Part shown: piece by piece, positions 9,424 through 20,540 of the stretch
How the letters are laid out: each line of letters opens with the position of its first letter
Position numbering within the stretch: position 1 is the first letter of the stretch
Assembly (NCBI GenBank): GCA_030765055.1
Contig: JAUKNK010000331.1
Location: 372,001-436,000, forward strand
Length of the DNA: 64,000 nucleotides
Source: Mantis religiosa
Taxonomy: Eukaryota > Arthropoda > Insecta > Mantodea > Mantidae
Direction of reading: 5' to 3'
The notes under the pieces: generated by a model
Databases searched by the model: none
Told to the model about the DNA's origin: nothing
What the model saw: only the letters and a program-made list of their open reading frames with translations
Program-made: the position numbers and the translations under genes

Positions 9424-10060
9424 GTTGCAGATGACCAAGACAATAGGCCATTTAACATGCTTCCTGGTGTGGTTGAAGACTGTGGGGCACCCATTAAGCA
9501 CACACTTTGTGCAAGAGCAGTAATTTCTTCATGATGGTGTGAACACTTCTGACTCTCAATCCGACCTCGGCAGCTATGGCTTTCACTGTCATTGGTGGTC
9601 CTGGGTAATGAATGCATCAACCAGCTGGACGATGTCATCGGTAATGCAGTGTGATGCTCCAGACTGTGCATCACCGGCTAATGTTACCTGTCCTTCCTTG
9701 ACACGCTTGTGTCACACCTTGACCCTGCAAGGGACATGCAGTGTTTCTGTACACTTGTGACATTCATCAATGTCTGTTCCCCCTAGTCCTTCCGCTGTCA
9801 GAAAATGAACAACACCTGTTTGCTCTTCTTTTGATGCCTCCATTTCACTGTTTGCAATACGAATGGCAAGTTGGATGATTGATGCATGCTGCTGCTAACT
9901 TTGTATAGTCACGTGACGTGCACGCATGCCCTTTAGCGATGGGCTGTGAACTTCCACCCTTTGGTCAAAACAACACTTCGTTACACATGCCACGGTATTA
10001 CCATTGTCACTGGTATGCGCATAACAGACTCCGGCTCGTTTCTTTTTGAATGCCCCTTAT
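9424..10060 (-). mobile_element. Mariner-like transposon, half copy
   Basis: It matches the N-terminal-coding half of the mariner at 3801-5056, including the right inverted repeat (TTTCTTTTTGAATGCCCC at 10039-10056). The other half is missing, and homology begins at TGCAGATGACCAAGAC (about 9425). No intact frame remains. Confidence 0.8.
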
Positions 10061-10079
10061 ACATCATCTGAAGTTAGAC

Positions 10080-10560
10080 TTTTCTGTCACATTTCAGGAT
10101 AGTCTCCATTTCTTTGTGCATATTTTTAACATTTTTCTGCAAGTTTCAAAATAATTTACAGCAGAACTTGTTCCAGCATCTGAAGACACTGGCACACTTC
10201 TTTTTAAAATCCATCCATTTCATAACGTTGGCATCACAACTGTGTCTTAACAGAAGTGAAAATATTGTAGTCGGAGGGTGCCAAATTGGGATTGTAGAAA
10301 GCATATGGAAGAATTTTCCACCCCAGTAGCTTAATCTTCAACACAGTGACACAAGCAGTATAAGGACATGCATTATCATGTTGTATAATGATCTATATCT
10401 AGAGTTTGTTGCACAATGCATGATGGAGCTTCAGAAGATTCTGGATACAAAAGGCAGCATTTATAGTTTGTTTACCCTGTACATACCAAAAATCAGTACC
10501 TAACTTTTCTAGAAGATTCCACTGTATTTCTTTTCTTCTTCAAGTAGTATCATACCATAA
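10080..10560 (-). pseudogene. Second mariner-type transposase remnant, catalytic part
   Basis: The minus strand reads QHDNACPYTA, then LGWKILPYAFYNPNLAPSDY and NIFTSVKTQL before decaying. The aspartate of HDNA and the aspartate of APSDY are spaced as in mariner D34D catalytic centres. Stops and frameshifts are frequent. It directly abuts the half mariner on its left but is a different subfamily. Confidence 0.65.
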
Positions 10561-10673
10561 TCTATTCTGCTGCTTTATTTCAAGCTCATAAAGATGTAAG
10601 TAGCTTTTATTGTGAAGCAGTTATTATGTCAAAAGCCATAGCAATGTTAAATTTATTTACTTATGGTTAATAT

Positions 10674-11098
10674 TGTCATGGCGCAACCCATAAAAGGTTT
10701 GGCACAGATAGATAACAGACAGATACTGTTTCACGAAGATAAAGAGCTTGCATAAGCAGCTAAACATAGCACCGGAGATAAAAGACTTGCCGACACAGAT
10801 ATAGTTACATTCTAGAACATTCGTGTTGTATCTGGTGACATGTTAGGGAACATTCTATAACAGTCTGGAATTCATGAATGGGTGTATAAAAAGAAACCAT
10901 GGCTAGTGATCGAACAGTCGTAAACAGAGCTGATGTTGTAAACAGGTGTAATCAGAATGCTGTTGTGGTCATCAACCTTAGTAGATTGTGTTTGGGTATC
11001 TAATGTAATACTCCTACTGTGAGTTTATTTCTACGCAAATAAAGCACGATTTGAATTTCTGCAAATTGGACTTTTAATTCTACAAGCCCACAAAGTCA
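10674..11098 (+). repeat. 5' LTR of gypsy copy 2
   Basis: 425 bp, TGTCATGG to CAAAGTCA. It contains a TATA box (TATAAAAA, 10885-10892) and a polyadenylation signal (AAATAAAGC, about 11037). The part from 10820 to the end is repeated in the 3' LTR. Confidence 0.8.
10885..10892 (+). promoter_or_regulatory. TATA box in the 5' LTR of gypsy copy 2
   Basis: TATAAAAA sits within GGGTGTATAAAAAGAAACC. The same motif is kept in the 3' LTR at 14297-14304. It lies upstream of the AATAAA signal, as expected for an LTR promoter. Confidence 0.55.
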
Positions 11099-11102
11099 AA
11101 AT

Positions 11103-11119
11103 TGGTGTCAGGAATGGGA
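11103..11119 (+). other. Primer-binding site of gypsy copy 2
   Basis: TGGTGTCAGGAATGGGA begins four bases after the LTR end. It starts with TGG, complementary to a tRNA CCA end. A leucine-type tRNA primer is plausible but not demonstrated. Confidence 0.55.
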
Positions 11120-11161
11120 TATTTGACCATGGACGCGGCATTGTAAGAGATTTTAGAGAAA

Positions 11162-12397
11162 ATGGAAGAAATTATGGCCGAGTTAACAACGAAGACGGAA
11201 ACGGCAAACAACAACCTGGCAGTTGAACTGAAAGAAATGAAGACGGCTAACGACAACCTCATCGCCGAGCCGAAGGAAATAAAGACGGCGAATGACAACC
11301 TCGCTGCGAAGAGGGAAGCTGAAAACAACTTGGCCACGACAATGACCGCGAAGATGACCGAACTGACCACGGAAATGAAAGCGGCGAATGAGGCCCTCGC
11401 CGCAAAGTTTGAAGAGCTGTTGGCTGGCGTAAAGGAGGACGTCACAGAATTGGGCGAGCGCATCGAAGACCTGGCGAGCCGCGTTAACGCGCTGGAGGGA
11501 AAGACCGACAAAGACACAAAGTCCCTGAACGCCATGGTGGAGGACGTCGTTTGCAGGAGGTTAACGGATTTAAAGGTCAACGCGCCGGGACGCGATACAT
11601 CTGCGCCGCGACAACTTTCGAAGTCCTCCACCACCAGTTCGACACAGTGGCCAACCACAAGTGGTCACCAGAGGAAGAGGCCGAACAGCTCATAGCTAGT
11701 CTCCAGGGACGGGCCGCAGAAGTCCTGAACGCGGTCCAGACAGCGACGGCGCCCACGGACATCTAGGAGGCCCTGGAGAACCGCTTCGGTAACCACCGCT
11801 TAGCCGCAGCGTACCGCAGCCAGCTGAAGTCAGGGTCGCAGCAGCCAGGGGAGACGCTGCAGGAGTTCGCCCTGGCAATCGAGCAGCTTACCAGGTGGTT
11901 CGTATCCCGAGAGGCTGCCTACACCTTTGTCGATGTCTTTTTCGGGTTAATGTCTGAGGTTCTACTCCCATTAGTCCTGGACCCGTAGGACCAAGAACCT
12001 GGTCCTCCTTCGACCAGGGAGCTACTGAGCTGTCCCAAAAGCCCCATGAGGCGCCGGGGGGCTTTCCATAGGGCAAGACCTAGACACTAACAAGCCCCCC
12101 CCCCCATCTGGTCCTATGGACTCAAGACACGAGGTACGATACACAGAGATTCGTCAGCGCTTAATGCTCGGCGATTACAAAACCATCCATGAGGCGCTAA
12201 CGGCAGCATTAAGCATGGAGGCGGTCAACGTGACGGCTACCCCGACGTCGCGAGCCAGGAGTATCCACTACACGGGAGACCGAAGAACAGTCGAGGGACG
12301 CCGGCAAAGACCTAGTGGCCTGTGTTGGGGATGTGGACAGCCGGGACACCTGGAGAGAGACTGCCCACACCAGGAAGAGCAGCCGGAAAATGAGTAA
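11162..12397 (+). pseudogene. Gag of gypsy copy 2, broken
   Basis: The frame starts MEEIMAELTTKTETANNNLA, a coiled-coil N-terminus like copy 1 but without the three clean 15-residue repeats. The capsid-like part (FEVLHHQFDTVANHKWSPEE) is in another frame after a frameshift near 11550-11600. A TAG at 11764-11766 replaces the tryptophan of the DIWEALE motif. A foreign insert of about 190 bp splits the region near 11935-12130. The zinc knuckle CWGCGQPGHLERDC survives at about 12320-12361. Confidence 0.8.
11935..12130. repeat. Hairpin-rich insertion of unknown origin inside gag
   Basis: Copy 1 is continuous here, whereas copy 2 has about 190 extra bases between TTTGTCGATG and GAGGTACGATAC. The insert holds several short stem-loops: AGGACCA (11987-11993) with TGGTCCT (12000-12006), CCTGGTC (11998-12004) with GACCAGG (12012-12018), and AAAGCCCC (12038-12045) with GGGGCTTT (12058-12065). 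It also has a C13 run near 12095. No coding potential or family was recognised. Confidence 0.6.
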
Positions 12398-13975
12398 GGG
12401 CGCCGTGGAGAGAGGCACGTCGGCACCATCACCATCTCCTCGATTGACACTGTGCGCCGTCAGCCGGCGTATGGATTACAGCCTCATCGGTTGGGTGAGA
12501 GGGAAGCCATGCCGCGTGCTGGTGGACACCGGGGCAGCCGTGACCATCATCAGACCTGACGTGGCCAAGGGTTTGCCGACGAACTAGGCGAGCCGACCGA
12601 CGGCATCGGGTGACACCTTGTTTGTGGAGAAGAAAGCCCTACTGAAGTTGACCTTGAGACGCAGTGCCGTGCGTCAGTGGGTGTTCGTCACGAAGGTGGC
12701 TGAGCAGGTGATACTTGGTTTGGATGCCCTCAGGAGCCGCGAGGCAACGGTTGTCGTCGGCAGGAAGTTCCTGCGGTTCAATGGAGAAGAGGTGATACTC
12801 CGGCAACCCAAAGAACGCCTAGGAATCTGCAGGGTCATCTTGAAGGAAGGCCAATGCACAAGAGTAGAAGAGAGGGAGCGCGCCGCAGCTATCCGAGTGG
12901 TCACGGCAATGCCTGCGGATGGCAGGGATAGCGCAGGCCTGAGGAGGGAGCAGCTGGCGGATACAGACTTGGGGCCACTCTGGAGAGAAGTGGAGGCGGG
13001 GACAAGACCAACCTGGGAGGACATCGCACCAAGGAGCGCTACATACAAGTCCTACTAGGCCCAATGGGACTCACTGAAGACCAGAGAGGGCGTGCTGTTC
13101 CGGGTATGGGAATCAACAGATGGGAAGACACAAGGGAGCAGTTGGTACTTCCCCGAAGTAAGGTCCCGGAAGTCTTGGAGGAAGTGCACGCCGGTACAAC
13201 AGGATGACACCTGGGAGCAAACCGGACGATCGACAAACTTCGGCAGCGCTACTACTGGCTAAGGCTCCGAGCAGACGCTGAGAGGTGGTGCCGTCAATGT
13301 CACGTGAGCGCGGCGAGTTGCGGCCCCTAGACTAGGAGCCGGGGTCGCATGCAGCAATACAACGTCGGAGCGCCATTCGAAAGGATCGCAGTCGACATAG
13401 CTGGACCATTCCCAGTGTCCGACCGAGGCAACAAGTACCTGTGGTGGATGTGGACTACTTCACCAAGTGCCCAGAGGTGTATGCCATCCCAAACGAGGAG
13501 GTGAAGACAATCACAGACTGCCTCGTGGAACAAGTGTTCTGCCGATTCGGGGTGCCATTAGAGCTCCACAGCAACCAGGGTACCAATTTTGAGTACAACC
13601 TAATGAAGAAGGCACTTGAAAGTCTAGGGGTAAACAACACCCGCGCATCACCTCTACATCGTCAGTCAGATGGCATGGTCGAAAGGCACATCACGACCTT
13701 AGAAGAACAATTGAGGAAAGTCGTGGCCAGCCATCAACGAGACTGGGACGTCAAGGTGCCACTGTTCTTGCTGGCCTACCGCTCGTTAACACACAACACC
13801 ATGGGGATGACGCCAGCCAGCTTAATGTTCGGCCGAGAGTTACGCCTCCCCTGTGACCTGGCTTTTGGTAGCTCCCTGGATGCAAAACCGCCAGCAATCG
13901 AATATGTGGAGAACGTGGTAGACCATCTCCACGACACACATGAGAAGGTTTGTCAGAACATCCAGAAGGCGAAAA
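12398..13975 (+). pseudogene. Protease and integrase remnant of gypsy copy 2 (reverse transcriptase deleted)
   Basis: The protease carries RVLVDTGAAVTIIRPDV, keeping the canonical DTGA, but stops at a TAG at 12585-12587. The frame then restarts and passes from ICRVILKEG straight into the integrase-side sequence QCTRVEERERAAA, so reverse transcriptase and RNase H are absent. The integrase core keeps VDYFTKCPEVYAIPN but the second catalytic aspartate is asparagine (HSNQG; copy 4 has HSDQG). The C-terminus ends in QNIQKAK, where it is cut by a deletion into the 3' LTR. Several other stops occur around 13050-13430. Confidence 0.8.
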
Positions 13976-14561
13976 TTCGTGTTTTATATGGTGACATGTT
14001 ACAGAACATTTTTTTTTTATACTTGTTCCATTTATACCCGCCTTCAACTACAATGGTCATATTGGCGGCCTTTCTCCTTTGGAACATATTGAAGGTCTTA
14101 ACTCGTATTCGTTAGGTTTTAATCATTAGATCACAAACACATTCACACTCATTCATACCCCCAGACTCTGGGGAAGATGTGGAATTATCTTGGTTGGAGA
14201 AAAATTCCCATCCCTACCACTGGGAATCGAACCCGGGACCGCTAGCACGGCAGCTTAGAGAACATTCTATAACAGCTTGGCATTCATGAATGGGTGTATA
14301 AAAAGAAGCCATGGCTAGTGATCGAGCAGACATAAACAGCGCAGGAGTCGAAAACAAGAGTAAACAGTTGTAAAGTGTTGTAACGAGAGCTGATGTTGTA
14401 AACAGGTGTAATCAGAACGCTGTGTTTATGGTCATCGACCTTGGTAGATTGTGATTGTGTATGTGACGTGTTACTCCTACTGTGAGTGTAATTTCTATTC
14501 AAATAAAGAACAATTTGAATTTCTGCAAATTGTACTTTAATTCTACGAGCCCACAAAGTCC
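13976..14561 (+). repeat. 3' LTR of gypsy copy 2, 5'-truncated and carrying a SINE
   Basis: It matches the 5' LTR from ATTCGTGTT (about 10820) onward, so the first 145 bases or so of the LTR and the end of pol were lost together. It is interrupted by a SINE at 14011-14258. It keeps the TATA motif and the terminal CCCACAAAGTC. Confidence 0.8.
14011..14258 (-). mobile_element. SINE family S3 (tRNA-derived) inserted in the LTR
   Basis: The minus strand begins TAAGCTGCCGTGCTAGCGG with a B box GGGTTCGATTCCC and ends in an A-run at the left (T-run 14011-14018). It is flanked by an 8-bp target duplication, AGAACATT (14003-14010 and 14259-14266). The 5' LTR shows the empty site. Confidence 0.8.
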
Positions 14562-14566
14562 AATAT

Positions 14567-15589
14567 TGATATGTTTACAGTAATGAGAGTTTTGTTTTGA
14601 ATTTGTATGAGTTATAGGTGGCCGTGACCGAATAACGTAGGTCACAAACCTGTATAGATAAATGTTAATATCAAATCTAGATAAATGGTAAATATAATGA
14701 GTTAAATAGAAAGATAAAATTATAAAATAAAATTGTTTTTAGGATTTTATATTTGGAAAATCAGAAAATTAAATAATTCAAAGTTAGTGTATTGGCCACA
14801 TGAAAAAGTGATGTAGACTATAATATCTTGTTACCATGGTAATGAGGAAAAAAGTCAATAAACAAAGAGGACAAGAAAGTGTCTTTTGTGTCCTGATCGA
14901 AGAGTGAGCAGATGTGTCTGCTTACCATTGCATGAGCTGTACTAATTATTCATCATCGATATATTGAAGTTTCGATATAGTGCAACCTTATTTTCAGAAA
15001 ACTAATATCTGAAAAGCGAAGAAATTCTGTGTGTGTAAAGACAAGAGAAATCTAAGAAAATGATTGTATTAGGATTGTAATAATCAGAATTGTATGAGAA
15101 TTTGTTTGATCATCGTACCTGTTGTGAATTGTAGCGAGTTTAAATTAAAGAAGAATATACAACCACTTATTTTATTTCCTTAACAATGAGTTTCACAATC
15201 CAAGTATCCGAGACCACGATCAAGAGAAGATTTCACACAAACCGGAGCTACAAAGGACACCACAACGAGAATATCACTACGAGTACATCTTCATCCCTCA
15301 CCATCAACACATTTGTAGTAATACTGCTACAAGTAGAACTGCGGGAACACCATCCCACCATTTTCCCATCGTCGGGAATTGCTGTTCAATTGCCTGTCAC
15401 AGAACTTGTCAAAAAGCTTTTGTCTTTGTTTTGAAATATCAGGTGATGCTTCTTCTCTGAAGTTTGTGGTCTTTGTTCAATAAATGTGGTTTCCAGTGAG
15501 CATAAAATTTTCAATAACCTGAATCTTTAATTTCTTGCACTACATATCAAACTACTGGAAGTACATGGTGTGCACAAATAATCTGAGCG
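14567..15589. other. AT-rich intergenic sequence; doubtful short frame at 15186-15434
   Basis: An 82-codon frame (MSFTIQVSETTIKRRF...) follows a stretch with AATTAAA and CCTTAACA that might be an LTR end, but there is no matching partner in the window. No other feature is visible. Confidence 0.35.
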
Positions 15590-16760
15590 GTTTCAATTAT
15601 TAGAGCATTATTATTTGTCTGAAATCTACAAACACTGTATACTCAGATATGCAACTAATAAAGCTTTTTTTAATAGCTCAATACACACTTCACAAGTGAC
15701 TTAACAAATATCAACTCCATAAATCAAGTTCAGGCCACATTCAACATAACATGTCCCTGTTAATTTCACCAAACACATTGATGATGCAGACCCATATTTC
15801 TCGTAGATCAGCAGGTAATGGTGATGTGTAAAATACATCCTTCACATAACCCCATACGAAAAAGTTACTATGGTGAGGTCAGGAGAGTGTGGAGGATATG
15901 ACATGAGTGCATTATCTTCCTTCTCAGTATGACCTATCTACTGAGCTTGAAGTATGGTGTACAGCAAGTTATAAACATCATCGTGGAGCACCATCGTGTT
16001 AGTAGATGATGGTATCAGTCTGCAACTGTGACATGAGCTAGTTCTCCAAAATACCAGGTAGGTGTGTCCTGTGATCAGTTTATTACAGCAGAAGAAGGGA
16101 CTAAATTTTAGATTGTGATACCATGCAGAAAACATTCAGTTCAGGTGAATCATGAAGGTATGGCATGACGAAATGGGGCTTTTCAGTTCTCTAAATCCTT
16201 ACATTGTGCTGTTCATGTTACCACTCAGAAAGAATGCTCCTTCCTCATTGAAAACAATTTTATAACAAAACTTATTGTGTTCCATGCCTCCTGGAAACTG
16301 CTACAAAATTCAAAGCATTTCAATTTGTCCTCAGGTGATAATGCTTGTAACAGGTGCAAATGGTAGGATGTACCTTGAGTTTTTTTCTTTAACACATTCC
16401 AAACATTCAAAGGCAGGATGTTCAATTTTCTACTGACTCAATGAGTTGATTTTTGTGGGCTGCATATGAGGCTAGCTTACAAATGGTCAACTGTTTCTTC
16501 TGGCACTCTCAGCTGGCCTATTCATGTGACCTTATGCAGGCATTCCGTGGTTATCAACTGTTGATACCATTTGTGTATAGAGTTGGTAGCGAGTGCTTCT
16601 TTCGAGTACTTTGTTTCATCGCACGATTGTCTCAAATTTACTTAATGAAACTCAGCAGTTCAAGAGTGACTCCTAGAAGGTTCATTTGAATATTTGTGTT
16701 TTCATCTCATGGATGAAATAGTCAGCCACATCCTAACACTGATGGTGCCCATGCAGACCT
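15590..16760 (-). pseudogene. Tc1/mariner-superfamily transposase remnant (second lineage)
   Basis: The minus strand retains diagnostic pieces. These are VWNVLKKK with LHLLQALSPEDKLKCFEFC near 16290-16420 (end of the helix-turn-helix domain and linker), a catalytic-type LHDDVYN region near 15980, and FFVWGYVKDVFYTSPLPADL near 15830-15880. The last of these is the WGYVKD block that follows the PPRSPDLTP motif in this lineage. Frameshifts and stops are scattered throughout. No clear terminal repeats were found. Confidence 0.7.
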
Positions 16761-16977
16761 CTCCATAGCCACATTACAGTCTGTAGTTAACTTCAGCAGC
16801 AATTTTTTTTTCCTTAACGAGGAATTCAATGACAGCATACTGTCACCATGTGGCATAGCTGTGCTGCTGTGACAGGCCACAGCTGGGTGCTTGCCTGGAC
16901 AGCTGGACACTTGCCAAGGATAGGTTGCTATGATGAAAGCTAGGAAAGGGAAACCTGTAATATAGCAAGCATCAGAT

Positions 16978-17586
16978 CAGCCTACCACTACAGCCTGCAT
17001 CCCATTTACCGGCAACCTATCTGGCAGAAGCAGCAGAATTCTCGCCAAAGATATCAAGACCATGCACAAGCCACCTCCCAAGATTAAAGATCTGTTGTGA
17101 CCAATGAAAGACAAAATGGACTTCCAAGTTCCGGAAGTGTACCGCATTTCCTGTGAATGTGGGACACCGCATATAGGACAAACCGGAAGGACCAGCACTA
17201 CCAGAATAAACGAACATGAATGGAGCATTCGTTTAATGCAACATGAGAAGTCTGGGCTGGCAGAGCATTGTTTTGATAATGAACACAGAGCCAACTTTCG
17301 GGAGATGACAATCTTGGCAAAATGCAACAGTTACTGGGAGCGGAGAACTAAAGAGGCTTTGGTCATTTCCTCTGAGAGGAGCAAGCTTAATCGTGATGCT
17401 GGATTTCAGTTCAGTACCTTTTGGAAACCGGCCTTAAAATGGAAATCCGTCGACCTAAGAAGCGCAGATCAATATGGCTTGATAATCAAGTTAAGTAGTT
17501 ACGTTTCTTTGACTCAATTAACTTTCTATACTCACCATCTCCTGACTTGGTATTTAAGTTACGCAAAACAGTCTTTTGTTCAGTAA
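16978..17586 (+). pseudogene. Penelope-like retroelement, 3' part with GIY-YIG endonuclease
   Basis: An RT C-terminal linker (LAKDIKTMHKPPPKIKDLL) is followed, after one in-frame TGA at 17098-17100, by a 160-codon frame from 17104. That frame carries VYRISCECGTPHIGQTGRTS, the GIY-YIG-type nuclease core with the CxC preceding HIGQTGR, then the conserved EHEWSIRL and AEHCFDNEH segments. In Penelope elements this domain nicks DNA for target-primed insertion. The RT itself is missing (5' truncation). The sequence CCTGATGATTAGAGCG near 17675 resembles the usual Penelope 3' UTR. The nuclease domain reads intact except for upstream truncation. Confidence 0.85.
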
Positions 17587-18540
17587 TGCGAATTTTGATA
17601 GTGTTTTGTCTTTGTTTATATTGGTGTTATATTCAGTGTTTCATTTGAGTTTATAACATTTAATAAATATCCTGATGATTAGAGCGATGCACACTCCCAA
17701 AACGTCGATTTCTAATCGTCTTTTCACTTGGCTGGCTTCCCAAGTACAACTTGAGCAAATAGACACATGTTCTTTTAGTGGAAACTGACACACCATGTTT
17801 ACTGTATCAAGAGAAGCACTTGACTGACTGCAAATTACACAGCCGAGCAAGGTATGGTGCCAATGCACCTTCGAGCTGAAATTGCTACTAGGTGGCAAGG
17901 GCATCATGCAGGAGGGAAAGCAGCGACTAGTTTATCTTAACAAACAAGGCAGGATTTTAGTGACCTCCAACCATAAGGGATAGAAACGATGATTAAAATC
18001 TTAAACAATTATTTCTGAAGGGGAAGAGATTTCATATTACCAAAGTTTCCTTTAATTTAACTAAACATTGCAATAAAAGAATACTTTTGTATACATATTG
18101 CAAAACTTCAAAAACATCAGTTTTAGAAGCTGACAAAAATAACTTTTATAACCTTAAAAAAATTTTGCCACAATTATTTTTACCTCTTTTCACAAAAATA
18201 AATCCTACTGAACTATATGGACCTGTGTAAATTTATATCATTACACATAGTGAAAATTACAAGCTACCTTACAGATTTCGGAAATCAACATAACAGTTTT
18301 TGTTATCTGTATTATTTAAACATTCTTGTAACTATGCAGTAGAACCTGGTGTAAATCACAAATCAACTTAGAATTTTCAAGAACTTCACTTAATATTGTG
18401 CAGCTAGAGAACTTTGTATAAGTGTATTAATAAATATTAACATATTAGTGTGATCGTTCTAAAGCATATATTCCCATTAAAATATAACACAAATATTTTG
18501 AAGAAAAAAAAAAAAAGGAGTACATATTTGAATCTAAATC
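17587..18540. other. Penelope 3' UTR, then AT-rich intron-like DNA
   Basis: The element probably ends near 17720. The remainder up to 18540 has no frame and would be intron of the minus-strand gene whose exon ends at 18545. Confidence 0.45.
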
Positions 18541-18544
18541 TTAC

Positions 18545-18949
18545 CTTAATTTCATCACAATCTGCTGAAATTTGTATTTCCTGCACCAAACATTCTTCTG
18601 GAATTTCTAACTTGTTATACACTCCATGATCACTGCCACATTTCTTGAACTTCATTACAGAATCTTCTTGAAGAAATTCTCCCTTATTCTCTGAAGGTAG
18701 CTTCAAAAATAGAGTCTGTTCTTTAATTTCAGTTTCATTATTTGTTTCACAAATGTTGCTACTTTTAATAATCTCTGATTTAATCTTGGTTTCCTCCTCC
18801 TTTAAACCAAAGACTGCAAAAGGAGTGCATGGCTGAACTTCAGTTTTGATTGTTATGCCAGCATTATTGCCCACAAGCACAGTGTGAGGAGTATCTGCTA
18901 AGTCACTTGAGAAACAATCCTCTTCTTTGATTTGTATTTTGGTCTCCAT
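18545..18949 (-). CDS. First coding exon of a zinc-finger-type gene (N-terminal acidic/IKxE domain)
   Basis: The ATG at 18947-18949 opens a 135-codon frame (METKIQIKEED...) that ends exactly at a strong donor, AAG|GTAAGATT (intron begins 18544), phase 0. The peptide has four hydrophobic-Lys-x-Glu motifs (IKEE at 7, IKTE at 34, LKEE at 49, IKSE at 56), the classic sumoylation pattern. Such exons commonly encode the N-terminus of insect C2H2 zinc-finger transcription factors. A possible acceptor (TTTATATAG) at 19002-19003 would make the exon 18545-19001. The finger exon must lie at lower coordinates, and none exists between 1 and 18544. Because 1-5539 is a duplicate of DNA that flanks the finger genes at 40-44 kb, the missing exon is probably just left of the window. 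Confidence 0.72.
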
Positions 18950-19844
18950 TTCACAATCGTTGTTTCATCTAACAGTGCATGTCTTAACTGCATTCACCAA
19001 CCTATATAAACATAAATCTAAGTCTTAAAAAATACATGTAATATATAAAAAATGAAAACAAAAAAGTTCTTACATTTAACATGTTTAAAAAGAAATTATG
19101 AACTAATCTGACGTGAAGCAATCATACGACTTTCTTGGCTAATGATGCATTCACTTGTCAATTATGTTACCATTACATAAATAGATACATAACTATTCCT
19201 CTACATTAACGTGACCAAATCTCTTTTGGAAAAAATCAGTTTACAAACAAATGGGCTCTAGGAAGGTCCTTTTTCAAATATACCAAGGTTTTAGTTTAAA
19301 GTGTTTATAATTTTGTTAATACCTACATGTTGTTAACCTGATAAGCAATTTACTGCTAGTAAAATTGATAAAAGCAAAAACTGCCTACACTGATTTATTT
19401 CTACAATATTTTTAATTATTTATCAGAAGAATCAGATATATATATTTGTAAATATTATATGCATGAAGTTTTTAATAAACCAAAATGAATATCAGCTTTA
19501 AGTATTACTGAGTGCTTTTAGAGGTCTAAAAGCTTCTTGAAATGCGTAAAAATGTGTTTTAAGAACTGGATTACGAGACTTTTTGAGCGTTCTGTAGCAA
19601 TTTTTCGGGACACGGTTACTATGAAAAACGGGACAATGTCGCTTCTTGGAACGTTTGATCAAACTGTTCTACAAATTATGTTACAAATGATAAACTGTTA
19701 CTTCGAAATGGTTTCAAATTAGGCAATAAGACATTATTTACGTATAACATGCTGTAACAGTATTTAAATATGTATTCATGGTAACAAACTGAGCAGCAAC
19801 GCTAAATAATGAAGGAAAAGAATTGTAAAAATTTGAATACTTAC

Positions 19845-19905
19845 ACTATCCAAACATGCAGTCTTCTGAAGATGGCCACAAAACAATGTTGACATGTGTG
19901 TCATC
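19845..19905 (-). other. Possible non-coding 5' exon of the gene above
   Basis: A 61-nt segment has an acceptor TTTATGTTTCGTAG before it and a strong donor GTAAGT after it on the minus strand. It contains no in-frame start linked to the coding exon. RNA evidence would be needed to accept it. Confidence 0.25.
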
Positions 19906-20436
19906 CTACGAAACATAAAATAGCAGATTTGTTTTGCGCATCAGTTTTATATATATATTTGGATCCATTATAAAATATAATGCAAAAACTTTGGAGGTTA
20001 TTTAATATGATCTGTGATCTTAAACCAACCATAATATACGGTGAATTCATTTTAAAATTTAAAAATGTAGAAGTCATATTTTAAATTACACACCTATCAC
20101 CTATCACAGAAATAAACATTACTTATGGTGCATGATCAGTCTTGCCTCATAGTGGCAGTGCCATGGAACCTGATCAGTAATGAGGTTATTCCATTGTGAA
20201 TATTTATTACAAGTAATTTAGGTATTCTAACGTATAATTTTTGAAAATGTTTTAAACACAACTAAAACGTCCGAGGGAATATACATTGCCGTTTGAGATG
20301 AAAATGAATGGTAAACATAACTGTAATATAGTAACTTACAGATTAATCCATACATCCCGTTTAGCTTTATTGAGAGAGTGGCCTGGTGCCGGAACAGTGG
20401 GGCCCGGCTTACGGACTAAACGTTTACATACATATA

Positions 20437-20440
<4 letters not shown>
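19906..20440. other. AT-rich intergenic or upstream DNA
   Basis: No gene is visible. It may contain the promoter of the minus-strand gene at 18.5 kb, but no clear core promoter motif was identified. Confidence 0.35.
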
Positions 20441-20515
<75 letters not shown>

Positions 20516-20540
20516 CTGCGTTCGTGCGTGCGTGCGTGTT
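20441..20540 (+). repeat. (TG)37 microsatellite with TGCG tail
   Basis: Perfect TG dinucleotides run from 20441 to 20514, followed by degenerate TGCG/TTCG units to 20540. The apparent reading frames across it are repeat artefacts. Confidence 0.97.

Larger units (their letters stand above)
10674..14561 (+). mobile_element. Ty3/gypsy LTR retrotransposon copy 2, decayed but with both LTRs
   Basis: The 5' LTR starts TGTCATGG and the 3' LTR ends CACAAAGTCC, flanked by a perfect 5-bp target duplication, AATAT (10669-10673 and 14562-14566). In order: 5' LTR, primer-binding site, gag, a 190-bp foreign insert, protease, deletion of reverse transcriptase/RNase H, integrase, and a truncated 3' LTR carrying a SINE. 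Confidence 0.85.

Noticed and set aside
10114..10329. Plus-strand 71-codon frame
   Set aside because: Antisense to the mariner transposase remnant, which shows the catalytic motifs.
15186..15434. 82-codon frame after a possible LTR end
   Set aside because: No second LTR and no gag or pol motif; kept only as a note.
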